Positions 8,353 through 17,632 are shown, counted from the stretch's first letter. The stretch is DNA of 64,000 nt from Candidatus Methylophosphatis roskildensis (GCA_016708905.1 JADJEV010000005.1:806001-870000), one strand, 5' to 3'. A program made the numbers and translations. The notes: generated by a model not told the origin, from the sequence alone.

Positions 8353-10035
8353 ATGTATCGCTACGACGCTTACGACCAGCGCATCGTCGACCAACGCGTG
8401 GCGCAGTTCCGCGACCAGACGCGGCGCTATTTGGCGGGCGAACTCAACGACGACGAGTTTCGCCCGTTGCGCCTGCAGAACGGCCTTTACGTGCAGCGCC
8501 ATGCGCCGATGCTGCGGGTGGCGATTCCGTACGGCCTGTTGTCCTCGAAGCAGCTGCGCATGCTGGCGCACATCGCGCGCAAGTACGACCGCGGCTATGC
8601 CCACTTCTCGACCCGGCAGAACATCCAGTACAACTGGCCGGCGCTGGAAACCGTGCCCGACATCCTCGCCGATCTGGCGACGGTGGAGATGCACGCGATC
8701 CAGACCTCCGGCAACTGCGTCCGCAACATCACGACCGATCAGTTCGCCGGCGTGGCGCCGGACGAACTGGCCGATCCTCGCCCATGGGCCGAGATCCTGC
8801 GCCAGTGGTCGACGTTTCATCCAGAGTTCGCCTTTCTGCCGCGCAAGTTCAAGATCGCGGTCTGCGGCGCGCAGAACGACCGTGCGGTGATCCTGGTCCA
8901 TGACATCGGTCTGCAGCTCGCGACAAATGCCGCAGGCGAGCTGGGATTCCGCGTGTTCGTCGGCGGCGGTCTCGGCCGCACGCCGATCATCGGCAGTCTG
9001 ATTCGCGAGTTCATCGAATGGCAGCATATCGCCACCTATTGCGACGCCGTGCTGAGGGTCTACAACCGCTACGGCAGGCGCGACAACGCCTACAAGTCGC
9101 GCATCAAGATCCTGGTCAAATCGCTCAAACCAGAGGTGTTCGCGCAAAAGGTCGAGGCAGAATGGGCGCATCTCGAGGATGGTCCCGGCACCCTGACGGC
9201 GGCGGAAGTCGAGCGTGTATCGGCATTCTTTTCCTCGCCGGCGTACCAGGCGCTGCCTGCCGTAGACGCCGGCTATGCCGCCAGGCGGGAGACCGACAAG
9301 GCGTTCGCGGCCTGGGCGAAACGCAATGTGCATGGCCACAAACGACCAGGTTACGCAGCGGTGACCCTTTCGCTGAAGAAGACCGGCGTGCCACCGGGCG
9401 ACGCGACGGCCGAGCAGATGGATCTGGTGGCCGATCTGGCGGACCGCTACAGCCTGGGCGAACTGCGCGTTTCGCACGAGCAGAACCTGATCCTGGCCGA
9501 CGTCAGACAATCGGACCTGTACGCGCTGTGGCTGGAAGCGAAGATCGCCGGACTGGCTACACCGAACATCGGCCTGCTCACCGACATCGTCTGCTGCCCG
9601 GGCGGCGATTTCTGCTCGCTCGCCAATGCGAAGAGCATTCCGATCGCGCAGGCGATCCAGCAAACGTTCGACGATCTCGACTACCTGCACGACATCGGCG
9701 ACCTCGATCTCAACATTTCCGGCTGCATGAACTCCTGTGGCCACCATCACGTCGGTCATATCGGCATTCTCGGCGTCGACAAGGATGGTTCGGAGTGGTA
9801 CCAGATCAGCATCGGCGGCTCGCAGGGCAGCGCGGCGACGCTCGGCGACGTGATCGGCCCGTCGTTCGCGGCCGGCGAGGTGCCCGGCGTGATCGAAAAG
9901 CTGATCGACGCGTATGTCGACCTGCGCTGTGAAGACGAGCGCTTCATCGACACCGTGCGGCGCATCGGGGTGGCGCCATTCAAGGCTCGTGTCTACGGTG
10001 AAACAGCGAACCCGAGGAAAGTGGCGAATGGCTAA
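8353..10035 (+). CDS. cysI: Siroheme/4Fe-4S sulfite (or nitrite) reductase haemoprotein
   Basis: A 560-residue reductase with the duplicated ferredoxin-like / siroheme fold. The first half carries the substrate-site region HFSTRQNIQ (about 78-86) and TSGNCVRNIT (about 119). The cofactor cysteines appear as CCPGGDFC (about 415) and CMNSC (about 458), the C-x5-C...C-x3-C pattern that ligates the cluster and siroheme. With APS reductase downstream and no nitrate genes nearby, assimilatory sulfite reduction to sulfide is the likely role. No cysJ flavoprotein is present, so the electron donor is probably ferredoxin or encoded elsewhere. The ATG at 8353 begins the family N-terminus. The 3' end overlaps the DUF934 gene by 8 bp. 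Confidence 0.9.
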   Translation: MYRYDAYDQRIVDQRVAQFRDQTRRYLAGELNDDEFRPLRLQNGLYVQRHAPMLRVAIPYGLLSSKQLRMLAHIARKYDRGYAHFSTRQNIQYNWPALETVPDILADLATVEMHAIQTSGNCVRNITTDQFAGVAPDELADPRPWAEILRQWSTFHPEFAFLPRKFKIAVCGAQNDRAVILVHDIGLQLATNAAGELGFRVFVGGGLGRTPIIGSLIREFIEWQHIATYCDAVLRVYNRYGRRDNAYKSRIKILVKSLKPEVFAQKVEAEWAHLEDGPGTLTAAEVERVSAFFSSPAYQALPAVDAGYAARRETDKAFAAWAKRNVHGHKRPGYAAVTLSLKKTGVPPGDATAEQMDLVADLADRYSLGELRVSHEQNLILADVRQSDLYALWLEAKIAGLATPNIGLLTDIVCCPGGDFCSLANAKSIPIAQAIQQTFDDLDYLHDIGDLDLNISGCMNSCGHHHVGHIGILGVDKDGSEWYQISIGGSQGSAATLGDVIGPSFAAGEVPGVIEKLIDAYVDLRCEDERFIDTVRRIGVAPFKARVYGETANPRKVANG

Positions 10036-10633
10036 ACTGATCCGGGGCGATGCGGTCGTCGCGGACGACTGGGTGCTGGTGCGTCTGCCGGTGAAGGAAG
10101 AACCGGTCAAGAAGCAGGCCGGCAAGGCGGTGCTGTTCCGGCTGACCGGCGAGGCCGCGGCCAGTGCCGATGACGTGGCGGCTGTCGGGATACCGGGCGG
10201 CAAGGTCATCGTGCCGCTGTCGGTCTGGCTCGGCCGCAGGCCGGAACTGGAACCGCGTCTGCAGGCCGGCATACTCGGGGTGTGGCTGGACAGTTTCGAG
10301 GAGCCCGAGGCGCTGGCGGCCGGTGTCGACGACATCAACCGCTTCGCGGTGATCGCGATAAACTTTCCGAAGTTCATCGACGGTCGCGGGTACTCGGTCG
10401 GCCGCCTGCTGCGCGAGCGCTACGGCTACCGCAACGAACTGCGCGCGATCGGTGAGGTGCTGCGCGACCAGTTGTTCTTTCTCAGGCGCTGCGGCTTTGA
10501 CGCCTACCAACTGTGCGCCCACCACGACATGCAGGATGCACTGGCGGGACTGAAGGATTTCTCCGACCCGTATCAGGCGGCCGTCGACGACCCGCGCCCG
10601 CTGTTCCGGCGCACGACGCGTAACGCCGCGTGA
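10028..10633 (+). CDS. DUF934 protein of the sulfite reductase locus
   Basis: A 201-residue DUF934 protein (VPLSVWLGRRPEL near residue 58, INFPKFIDGRGYS near 114, LRRCGFDAYQLC near 155). In many beta- and gammaproteobacteria this family sits directly between the siroheme reductase and cysH, as here, and is annotated as an oxidoreductase or accessory factor without a proven reaction. It overlaps cysI by 8 bp and is followed by cysH within 10 bp. I infer a role in sulfite reduction, perhaps electron delivery or assembly. Confidence 0.88.
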   Translation: MAKLIRGDAVVADDWVLVRLPVKEEPVKKQAGKAVLFRLTGEAAASADDVAAVGIPGGKVIVPLSVWLGRRPELEPRLQAGILGVWLDSFEEPEALAAGVDDINRFAVIAINFPKFIDGRGYSVGRLLRERYGYRNELRAIGEVLRDQLFFLRRCGFDAYQLCAHHDMQDALAGLKDFSDPYQAAVDDPRPLFRRTTRNAA

Positions 10634-10641
10634 GAGAGCAA

Positions 10642-11394
10642 ATGATCAACCCCGCGACGAACCCGAATCTTGAAAACCCGACGCTGGCCGAATCGCTGGC
10701 GCGCAAGACTGCCGCCGCCGCCTCACTGCTCGGCAAGATCGCGTGCGAATGGCGCCCGGCGGTCTTCGCCAGCAGCCTCGGCGCCGAGGATATGGTGATC
10801 ACCGATCTGATCGTGCGCGAGCACCTGCCGATCGAGATCTTCTCGCTCGACACCGGCCGCTTGCCTGCGGAAACCTACGATCTGATGCACGATCTTCAGA
10901 CCCGCTACGGCCTCAAGCTCAGGCTCTATTACCCGCGCAACGATCTGATCGAAGACTACACGCGCGAATACGGCATCAATGCCTTTTACGACTCGGTCGA
11001 ATTGCGCATGGCGTGTTGCCGGATTCGAAAGGTCGAACCGCTGCAGCGCGCCCTGGCCAACCGCAAGGCATGGATAACAGGCATGCGCGCCGAGCAGTCG
11101 ACAACCCGTGACGGCCTGCCATTCCAGTCTTATGACGAGGGCAACAAACTGGAGAAGTTCAACCCGCTCGCCGATTGGTCCGAGCATGAAGTCTGGGCCT
11201 ACATCCGCCGCAATGACGTGCCCTACAACAAGCTGCACGACAGGTTCTATCCGAGCGTCGGCTGCGCACCCTGCACGCGCGCGATCGCGCTGGGCGAGGA
11301 TGTGCGCGCCGGACGCTGGTGGTGGGAGGAACCGGCCAACAAGGAGTGCGGTCTGCACGTGAACAGCGAAAACCCAGTGAGCATCGCCCGATGA
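10642..11394 (+). CDS. cysH: Adenylyl-sulfate (APS) reductase, 4Fe-4S type
   Basis: A 250-residue CysH-family enzyme that reduces APS (rather than PAPS) to sulfite. The diagnostic cysteines of the APS class are present: a Cys-Cys pair in MACCRIRK (about 125) and CAPC (about 210), which hold a 4Fe-4S cluster, plus the C-terminal KECGLH catalytic cysteine. The N-terminal loop ASSLGAEDMV and SLDTGRLP bind nucleotide. The ATG at 10642 has GAGAG 6 bp upstream; a GTG at 10630 overlapping the previous stop is the alternative. The 3' end overlaps cysD (ATGA). Confidence 0.93.
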   Translation: MINPATNPNLENPTLAESLARKTAAAASLLGKIACEWRPAVFASSLGAEDMVITDLIVREHLPIEIFSLDTGRLPAETYDLMHDLQTRYGLKLRLYYPRNDLIEDYTREYGINAFYDSVELRMACCRIRKVEPLQRALANRKAWITGMRAEQSTTRDGLPFQSYDEGNKLEKFNPLADWSEHEVWAYIRRNDVPYNKLHDRFYPSVGCAPCTRAIALGEDVRAGRWWWEEPANKECGLHVNSENPVSIAR

Positions 11395-12310
11395 GCGACA
11401 CAGCGCTGTCGCGACACACGCTGTCGCACCTCGACTGGCTCGAATCGGAAGCCATTCATATCATGCGGGAGGTCGCCGGCCAGTGCAGCAATCCGGTGCT
11501 CCTGTTTTCCGGCGGCAAGGATTCGATCTGCATGCTGCGGATCGCCGAGAAGGCGTTTCGCCCGGGGCGCTTTCCGTTCCCGCTGATGCACATCGACACC
11601 GGCCACAACTACAAGGAAGTGACCGACTTTCGCGACATGCGCGCTGCCGAGTTGGGCGAGCGCCTGATCGTGCGTTCGGTCGAGGATTCGATGCGCCGCG
11701 GCACCGTCGTGCTGAAGAGCGAAACCGAATCGCGCAACAAGCATCAGTCGGTAACGCTGCTGGAAGCGATCGCCGAGTTCGAATTCGACGCCTGCATCGG
11801 GGTGCGCGGCGCGACGAGGAAAAGGCGCGCGCCAAGGAGCGGATCTTCAGCTTCCGCGACGAGTTCGGCCAATGGGATCCGAAGAATCAGCGTCCTGAAC
11901 TATGGGATATCTACAACGCGCGGACGTTCAAGGGCGAAAACATTCGCGCCTTCCCTATCTCGAACTGGACCGAGCTGGATGTCTGGCAGTATATCGAGCG
12001 CGAGCAACTCGAACTGCCGTCGATCTACTTCGCCCATCCACGGCCTGTCGTGCGCCGAGGCGGGGCAATCGTACCGATCACCGACCTGACGCCGGCCAAG
12101 GCCGGCGAACAGGTGGTGGATCTGACGGTACGTTTCCGCACGGTGGGTGACATCACCTGTACCGCCCCGGTGGAATCGACTGCCGACACGATCGGCAGGA
12201 TCATCGCCGAAACGGCGGTGACGACGATCACCGAGCGCGGCGCCACCCGCCTCGACGATCAGACGTCGGAAGCGGCGATGGAACAGCGCAAGAAGGAAGG
12301 GTATTTCTGA
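11391..12310 (+). CDS. cysD: Sulfate adenylyltransferase subunit 2 (frame broken once)
   Basis: CysD makes APS from sulfate and ATP together with the GTPase CysN. The PP-loop LLFSGGKDS lies near residue 35, HIDTGHNYKEVT near 66, and the C-terminal half continues through RRDEEKARAKERIFSFRDEF to the usual end QRKKEGYF. The frame is interrupted at the G run 11799-11802: one extra G restores the conserved ACIGGARRDEEKA junction and gives a full 306-residue protein. Because both halves are perfectly conserved, I read this as a sequencing deletion rather than a dead gene. It overlaps cysH by 4 bp. Confidence 0.9.
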
Positions 12311-12396
12311 AATGCGACGACGCGGACGCTCTCTTCGTTCACTGCCGCCAGAGGGGGCACCGTGCTCCCGTGCGGCGGCCCGGCAGGAGCACTGAG

Positions 12397-13677
12397 ATGT
12401 CTGCCGTGGAAAGGCTTCCCGAGATCGACAATGGACTGCTCCGCTTTCTGACCTGCGGCAGCGTGGACGACGGCAAGAGCACGCTGATCGGCCGCCTGCT
12501 GTTCGACACCAAAACGATCCTGGTCGACACGCTGCATGCGATGGAGCGCACGTCGAAGAAGCGCGGCATGGCGGTGGTGGACCTGTCCTTGCTGACGGAT
12601 GGTCTGCAGGCAGAGCGCGAACAGGGCATAACGATCGATGTCGCCTATCGGTATTTCTCGACCGGGATCCGCAAGTACATCATCGCCGACGCACCCGGCC
12701 ACGAGCAATACACGCGCAACATGGTCACCGCAGCTTCGAGCGCCAACCTGGCGATCATCCTGATCGACGCCCGCAAGGGTGTTCTGACGCAGACGCGTCG
12801 CCATTCGACGATCGCCAAACTGCTAGGCATTCCGCATTTGGTGGTGGCGATCAACAAGATGGATCTGGTCGGGTACGAGCAGGCAGTATTCGAGCGGATC
12901 CGCGCGGACTATCTCGACTTCGCGGCCAGGATCGGGATACAGGACATCCGCTTCATTCCACTTTCGGCGCTCAATGGCGACAATATCGTGGACCGCGGGG
13001 AGGCGATGCCCTGGTATCGTGATGCGACTCTGCTCGATATTCTAGAGTCCGCGCCGGCTGCCCATACGGAAAGCGCGGAGCCATTCCGCTTCCCGGTACA
13101 GTATGTCTGTCGGCCGCACGCATCGGATGACCCGGCGTTGCACGACTACCGTGGCTTCATGGGTCGCGTCGAATCAGGCGAGATATCGGTCGGCGATGCC
13201 GTGACGGTTCTGCCTTCAGGCATTGCGTCGAGCGTGAAAGACATCCAGCTGTACGGCCGCTCGCTTGGCCGAGCCGAATCGGAACAGTCGGTGACCCTTT
13301 TGCTCGATGACGAGATCGACATCTCGCGCGGCGACATGATCGTCAAGACAATGGAGCAGCCGAACGTCGTGAAGCAGATCGAAGCGATGCTGTGCTGGCT
13401 CTCCGAGTCGCCGCTCGATCGCGCGCGCAAGTACGTCATCCGCCACACGACGCGAGAGACCAAGGCCATGCTGTCCGGCATCGAATACCGGCTGGATATC
13501 AACGAACTCGCAAAGCAGTCGGCTGAACGCCTGACGATGAACGACATCGCCAAGGTTTCCTTCAGGCTCGCGCAGCCGCTGTTCGTCGATGCCTATTCCG
13601 CGAATCGTGCAACCGGCGCCTTCATCGTGATCGACGAAGCAACGAACAACACTGTCGGCGCGGGGATGATCCTCTGA
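12397..13677 (+). CDS. cysN: Sulfate adenylyltransferase subunit 1 (GTPase)
   Basis: A 426-residue CysN, the elongation-factor-like GTPase that drives APS synthesis by CysD. G1 GSVDDGKST (about 23-31), G3 DAPGHEQYTRNM (about 103) and NKMD (about 156) are intact, followed by two beta-barrel domains. The protein stops where the fused APS kinase (CysC) domain would begin in NodQ-type proteins. This agrees with an APS reductase pathway that does not need PAPS. The ATG at 12397 has an AGGAGC ribosome site just upstream. Confidence 0.95.
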   Translation: MSAVERLPEIDNGLLRFLTCGSVDDGKSTLIGRLLFDTKTILVDTLHAMERTSKKRGMAVVDLSLLTDGLQAEREQGITIDVAYRYFSTGIRKYIIADAPGHEQYTRNMVTAASSANLAIILIDARKGVLTQTRRHSTIAKLLGIPHLVVAINKMDLVGYEQAVFERIRADYLDFAARIGIQDIRFIPLSALNGDNIVDRGEAMPWYRDATLLDILESAPAAHTESAEPFRFPVQYVCRPHASDDPALHDYRGFMGRVESGEISVGDAVTVLPSGIASSVKDIQLYGRSLGRAESEQSVTLLLDDEIDISRGDMIVKTMEQPNVVKQIEAMLCWLSESPLDRARKYVIRHTTRETKAMLSGIEYRLDINELAKQSAERLTMNDIAKVSFRLAQPLFVDAYSANRATGAFIVIDEATNNTVGAGMIL

Positions 13678-14541
13678 CCCCAGCGGCCGGAACGGTCTAT
13701 CTGGTCGGTGCCGGTCCGGGTGCCGAAGACCTGCTGACGTTGCGAGCACTCAGGCTGCTGGAACGCGCGGAGATCGTTTTTCACGACGCGCTGGTGAATC
13801 CGGAAGTCCTGAAACATGCGCCGCACGCCCGTCTGGTCGAAGTCGGTAAACGATGCGGGCAGTTTTCTGCGCACCAGACCGAGATCAACCAGAAGCTGAT
13901 CGAAGCGGCCAAAACCTGCGCGATCGTCGTTCGACTCAAGGGTGGCGATCCGATGCTGTTCGGCCGCGCCCAGGAAGAGATCGATGCGCTCAAGGCAGCG
14001 GGAATTCCCTTCGAAGTGGTACCGGGCGTCACGGCGGCACTCGCCGCCGCCGCCGAGCTGAAAGTGTCGCTCACCAATCGCGGAATCTCGCGACATGTCG
14101 TGTTCGTAACGCCACGCGCCGCACCAAACGCCGCGCCCAATGACTGGATCACACCGGTGACACGCGCAGACTCCGCAGCGATTTACATGGGCGCGAGCGA
14201 AGCGGCCCCTGCTCGCAGCACAGCTGATTTCGCATGGCCGCCCGGCCGACACACCGGTCGTGATCGCCAGAAACGTGTCGCTCGCTTCATCGGCGAAGCG
14301 CTGCCTGACGCTCGCCCAACTCGCCTCGCTGGAACCCGAGGATATGGAAGGGCCGGTTCTGATTCTTCTAGGAGAGGTTACCGCGAGTTGTTGGCCCCCG
14401 GCATCGATAGCGAAGAGCCGTAGGTCCGACTTGAATGCAGTGCGAACGCCTACTCCGCTTTCGCTTCAGGCTGGTCCGGACGATCCATCAGCTCGACCAG
14501 CGCCATCGGTGCATTGTCTCCGACGCGGAACCCCATCTTAA
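13674..14541 (+). CDS. cobA: Uroporphyrinogen-III C-methyltransferase for siroheme (frame broken)
   Basis: SUMT-type methyltransferase making precorrin-2 for siroheme, the cofactor of the upstream reductase. The N-terminal motif VYLVGAGPGAEDLLTLRA begins about 7 codons in; GGDPMLFGRA, VVPGVTAALAAAA and LTNRG follow. At the C run 14206-14209 one surplus base throws the frame off. Removing it joins IYMGASEA to LLAAQLISHGRP and then LILLGEV. No ATG/GTG/TTG precedes the first motif in frame; CTG 13674, overlapping the cysN stop, is the only possibility, or a further error lies there. The family core ends near 14390, so the tail running to 14541 against rplQ is doubtful and a second indel near 14394-14398 is possible. 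Confidence 0.75.
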
Positions 14542-14833
14542 GAATGCGAAGATAGCCGCCATTGCGGGTCGCATAGCGAGGCCCCAGTTCGTCGAAAACC
14601 TTGACGACCATCTCGCGATCGCGCAAACGATCGAAAGCCAGGCGACGGTTGGCGAGGCTGGGTTTCTTGCCCAGGGTGATGATCGGTTCGACGACCCGGC
14701 GCAATTCCTTGGCCTTGGGCAGGGTGGTCTTGATCAGCTCGTGGCGCAGCAGCGAGTTGGTCATATTGCGGAACATCGCGGAGCGATGCGCCGACGTGCG
14801 ATTCAGTTTGCGAAGACCGTTGCGATGACGCAT
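14450..14833 (-). CDS. rplQ: 50S ribosomal protein bL17
   Basis: A 127-residue bL17 with the typical start MRHRNGLRKLNRTSAHR and the TTLPKAKELRRVVEP and LGPRYATRNGGYLRI motifs. It closes the alpha operon after rpoA. Unusually, a strong intrinsic terminator lies between rpoA and this gene, so its expression probably depends on readthrough or a weak internal promoter. Confidence 0.97.
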   Translation of the reverse strand: MRHRNGLRKLNRTSAHRSAMFRNMTNSLLRHELIKTTLPKAKELRRVVEPIITLGKKPSLANRRLAFDRLRDREMVVKVFDELGPRYATRNGGYLRILKMGFRVGDNAPMALVELMDRPDQPEAKAE

Positions 14834-14930
14834 GGTGACACCTCATTGTTTTGCGGCTGCCGCGGGTCGGGCTAGCAACCGGTCGATCATTGCGACGCTA
14901 TAGTTGGCAGATCGGGGCGTCGCGCCCGCG

Positions 14931-14959
14931 AAAAAAGCGACTCCGGCCAAGCCGGAGTC
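14931..14959 (-). terminator. Intrinsic terminator between rpoA and rplQ
   Basis: On the minus strand a perfect 9-bp stem GACTCCGGC / GCCGGAGTC with loop TTG (14939-14959) is followed, after GC, by six U residues (14936-14931). It begins 10 bp after the rpoA stop. This is a textbook rho-independent terminator or attenuator placed inside what is usually a single operon. Confidence 0.85.
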
Positions 14960-14968
14960 GAAGGCTGC

Positions 14969-15946
14969 TCAAATCTTTTCGAGCCCCGCCGGGGGCCAGT
15001 TCTCCAGCTTCATGCCGAGCGTCAAGCCATGTGAAGCCAGGACTTCCTTGATCTCGTTGAGCGACTTGCGACCGAGGTTCGGCGTCTTCAGCAGTTCGGT
15101 CTCGGTGCGCTGAATAAGATCGCCGATGTAGTAGATGTTCTCCGCCTTCAGACAATTCGCCGAACGAACCGTCAGTTCGAGGTCGTCCACCGGGCGCAGC
15201 AGAATCGGATCGACCTGGGTCGGGCGGGTCGCCTCATGCGTCACCGGCGTACCTTCCAGTTCGGCGAAAGAGGAAAGCTGATCCATCAGCACGCGTGCAG
15301 CGAACCGGATCGCTTCCTGCGGGTCGACTGCGCCATTGGTCTCGATGTCGATCACCAGCTTGTCCAGATCGGTACGCTGTTCGACGCGCGCACTTTCGAC
15401 CTGATAGCTGACGCGGCGAACCGGGCTGAACGACGCATCGAGCACGATGCGCCCGATGCTTTTCGCTTCGGCACCGATCGGGCGTACATTGCCTGGAACG
15501 TAGCCCCGCCCCTGCGAAACCTTGATCTGCATGTCGAGCTTGCCGCCGGGCGCGAGATGGGCGATCACGTGATCCGAGTTGATGATCTCGACGTCATGCG
15601 ATGTCTCGATGTCCGCGGCCGTAACCATGCCTTCGCCGGCCTTCTGCAGCCGCAACGTCACTTCCCCGCGGTTCTGCAGCTTGAACACCACGCCCTTGAG
15701 GTTCAACAGCAGATCGACGACATCCTCGCGGACCCCATCGAGAGTCGAGTACTCGTGCAGCACGCCATCGATGGAAACCTCGGTCGGCGCTGCACCTGGC
15801 AAAGACGAGAGCAGGATACGTCGCAGGGCATTGCCGAGCGTATGGCCGTAGCCGCGTTCGAAGGGCTCCATCACCACGCGGGCGTGAACCGGTGAAAGGG
15901 ATTGGACGTCGATGATGCGCGGTTTCAACAGAGCGTTGCTTTGCAT
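14969..15946 (-). CDS. rpoA: RNA polymerase alpha subunit
   Basis: A 325-residue alpha subunit. The N-terminal assembly domain carries MEPFERGYGHTLGNALRRIL (about 27-46) and the beta/beta' contact regions. The C-terminal domain contains LRPVDDLELTVRSANCLKAE and TPNLGRKSLNEIKEVL for promoter UP-element and activator contact. It is complete and of normal length, in the alpha operon behind rpsD (42-bp gap). Confidence 0.98.
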   Translation of the reverse strand: MQSNALLKPRIIDVQSLSPVHARVVMEPFERGYGHTLGNALRRILLSSLPGAAPTEVSIDGVLHEYSTLDGVREDVVDLLLNLKGVVFKLQNRGEVTLRLQKAGEGMVTAADIETSHDVEIINSDHVIAHLAPGGKLDMQIKVSQGRGYVPGNVRPIGAEAKSIGRIVLDASFSPVRRVSYQVESARVEQRTDLDKLVIDIETNGAVDPQEAIRFAARVLMDQLSSFAELEGTPVTHEATRPTQVDPILLRPVDDLELTVRSANCLKAENIYYIGDLIQRTETELLKTPNLGRKSLNEIKEVLASHGLTLGMKLENWPPAGLEKI

Positions 15947-15988
15947 CGCAATCCTCGTAAAGGGTTACAACCGGGTCGAGCCCCACAA

Positions 15989-16618
15989 TTAACGCGAGTA
16001 AAGCTCGACCACCAGACTTTCGTTGATAGTCGAGGGCAGGTCTGAGCGCGCCGGATACGCCTTGAAGGTTCCCTTGCCAGCCTTGGAATCGACTTCAAGC
16101 CATTCCGGAAAGCCGCGGGATTCAGCGGCATCGAGCGCAGCCTTGACTCGCAAGTGGCCGCGCGTCTTTTCCGCGAGTTCGACCACATCGCCCGGGCGAA
16201 CCAAGTACGATGGGATATTCACCCGTCTGCCGTTCACCAGTACGCCGTTGTGACGAACTACCTGCCGCGATTCGGTACGCGAGGCACCAAAGCCCATTCT
16301 GTAAGCGACGTTGTCGAGTCGTCCTTCGAGCAGTTGGAGCAGGTTCTCGCCGGTCTGTCCCTTGCGGCGATCGGCTTCCGCGAAAGTCTTGCGGAACTGG
16401 CGCTCAAGCACGCCATAGGTACGGCGAATCTTCATCTTTTCGCGCAACTGCACGCCATATCCGGACAAGCGCTGACCGGATTTCTGACCATGCTGGCCTG
16501 GCGCATATGAGCGACGCTCGATCGCGCATTTGTCGGTGAAACACTTTTCGCCCTTGAGGAAGAGCTTTTCGCCCTCCCGGCGGCACTGACGGCACTTTGG
16601 GTCGAGGTTACGAGCCAC
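15989..16618 (-). CDS. rpsD: 30S ribosomal protein uS4
   Basis: A 209-residue uS4 starting MARNLDPKCRQCRREGEKLF. The S4 RNA-binding domain (RLDNVAYRMGFG, SRTESRQVVRHNGVLVNGRR) lies at about residues 95-155. Two CxxC pairs near the N-terminus suggest the zinc-binding form. In E. coli, S4 represses the alpha operon by binding its mRNA. Complete; 12 bp downstream of rpsK. Confidence 0.98.
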   Translation of the reverse strand: MARNLDPKCRQCRREGEKLFLKGEKCFTDKCAIERRSYAPGQHGQKSGQRLSGYGVQLREKMKIRRTYGVLERQFRKTFAEADRRKGQTGENLLQLLEGRLDNVAYRMGFGASRTESRQVVRHNGVLVNGRRVNIPSYLVRPGDVVELAEKTRGHLRVKAALDAAESRGFPEWLEVDSKAGKGTFKAYPARSDLPSTINESLVVELYSR

Positions 16619-16630
16619 TATTCCACTCCT

Positions 16631-17020
16631 TCAGATACGGCGCCGCTTCGGCGGACGGCAGCCGTTGTGCGGGATCGGCGTGATGTCGGTGATGCTGGAG
16701 ATCTTGATGCCGAGCGCGTTGAGCGCTCGCACAGCCGACTCGCGACCTGGGCCCGGCCCCTTGATCCGCACTTCAAGATTCTTTACGCCACACTCGAGTG
16801 CCGCACGACCGGCAGCCTCAGCGGCGACCTGGGCTGCGAACGGGGTGCTCTTGCGCGAGCCCTTGAAACCCGCGCCACCCGACGTCGCCCACGACAGGGC
16901 GTTGCCCTGACGATCGGTAATCGTGATGATCGTATTGTTGAAAGAAGCATGCACATGGGCAATGCCCTCGGCAACATTCTTCTTGACCTTCTTGCGAACT
17001 TTCGCAGCGGCTTTAACCAT
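16631..17020 (-). CDS. rpsK: 30S ribosomal protein uS11
   Basis: A 129-residue uS11 with a basic N-terminus, the ASFNNTIITITDRQGNALSW core and the conserved end ITPIPHNGCRPPKRRRI. Platform protein of the small subunit. Complete, in the alpha operon. Confidence 0.98.
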   Translation of the reverse strand: MVKAAAKVRKKVKKNVAEGIAHVHASFNNTIITITDRQGNALSWATSGGAGFKGSRKSTPFAAQVAAEAAGRAALECGVKNLEVRIKGPGPGRESAVRALNALGIKISSITDITPIPHNGCRPPKRRRI

Positions 17021-17045
17021 GTCTTCCTAATCCTGCGTGATGGGC

Positions 17046-17411
17046 TTACTTCTTGGCGCCGGCAATTGCCTTGCGCGGCCCCTTGCGGGTGCGCGCGTTG
17101 GTGCGGGTTCGCTGTCCCCGCAACGGCAAGCCGCGGCGATGACGCACACCGCGATAACAGCCCAAATCCATGAGCCGCTTGATGTTCATCGTCACTTCGC
17201 GGCGCAAATCACCCTCGATCGCGAACTTGCCGACTTCCTCGCGCAAACGATCCATGTCTGAATCGGTCAGATCCTTCATTTTCGCCTCGCGCTTGACACC
17301 AGCCAGATCACAGATCTTCTGGGCCCTAGCACGGCCGACACCAAAAATCGCGGTAAGCGCGATAGCGGCGTGTTGATGATTGGGAATGTTTACCCCTGCA
17401 ATGCGGGCCAT
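17046..17411 (-). CDS. rpsM: 30S ribosomal protein uS13
   Basis: A 121-residue uS13 (MARIAGVNIPNHQHAAIALT start; RGVRHRRGLPLRGQRTRTNAR C-terminal segment contacting tRNA and 16S rRNA). First large gene of the alpha operon, 67 bp after rpmJ. Complete. Confidence 0.98.
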   Translation of the reverse strand: MARIAGVNIPNHQHAAIALTAIFGVGRARAQKICDLAGVKREAKMKDLTDSDMDRLREEVGKFAIEGDLRREVTMNIKRLMDLGCYRGVRHRRGLPLRGQRTRTNARTRKGPRKAIAGAKK

Positions 17412-17478
17412 GGTGTACCCCGAAAAGCGAAACCCTAAATTATAACGAAGAATACTTGCCCAATCAAGGGCAGGCGAT

Positions 17479-17592
17479 TCAACCCTGGCGCTGCTTGTGC
17501 CGCGGATTGGTACAGATCACACGCACAACGCCCCTGCGGCGGATCACCTTGCACTTGCGGCAGATCCTCTTCACCGATGCCAACACTTTCAT
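17479..17592 (-). CDS. rpmJ: 50S ribosomal protein bL36
   Basis: A 37-residue protein, MKVLASVKRICRKCK at the start and RHKQRQG at the end. It retains the zinc-ribbon ligands C-x2-C-x12-C-x4-H, so it is the zinc-dependent form. Start ATG 17592, stop TGA 17479-17481. Located between infA and rpsM as in most proteobacteria. Confidence 0.95.
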   Translation of the reverse strand: MKVLASVKRICRKCKVIRRRGVVRVICTNPRHKQRQG

Positions 17593-17632
17593 TTCTTTTC
17601 CCCTCGGGAAAACTCCCTCGTTGCGGTGCTTG

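Noticed and set aside
8077..10377. 766-codon minus-strand frame across the sulfite reductase gene
   Set aside because: Antisense shadow of the reductase and DUF934 genes; no recognizable domain and unnatural residue composition.
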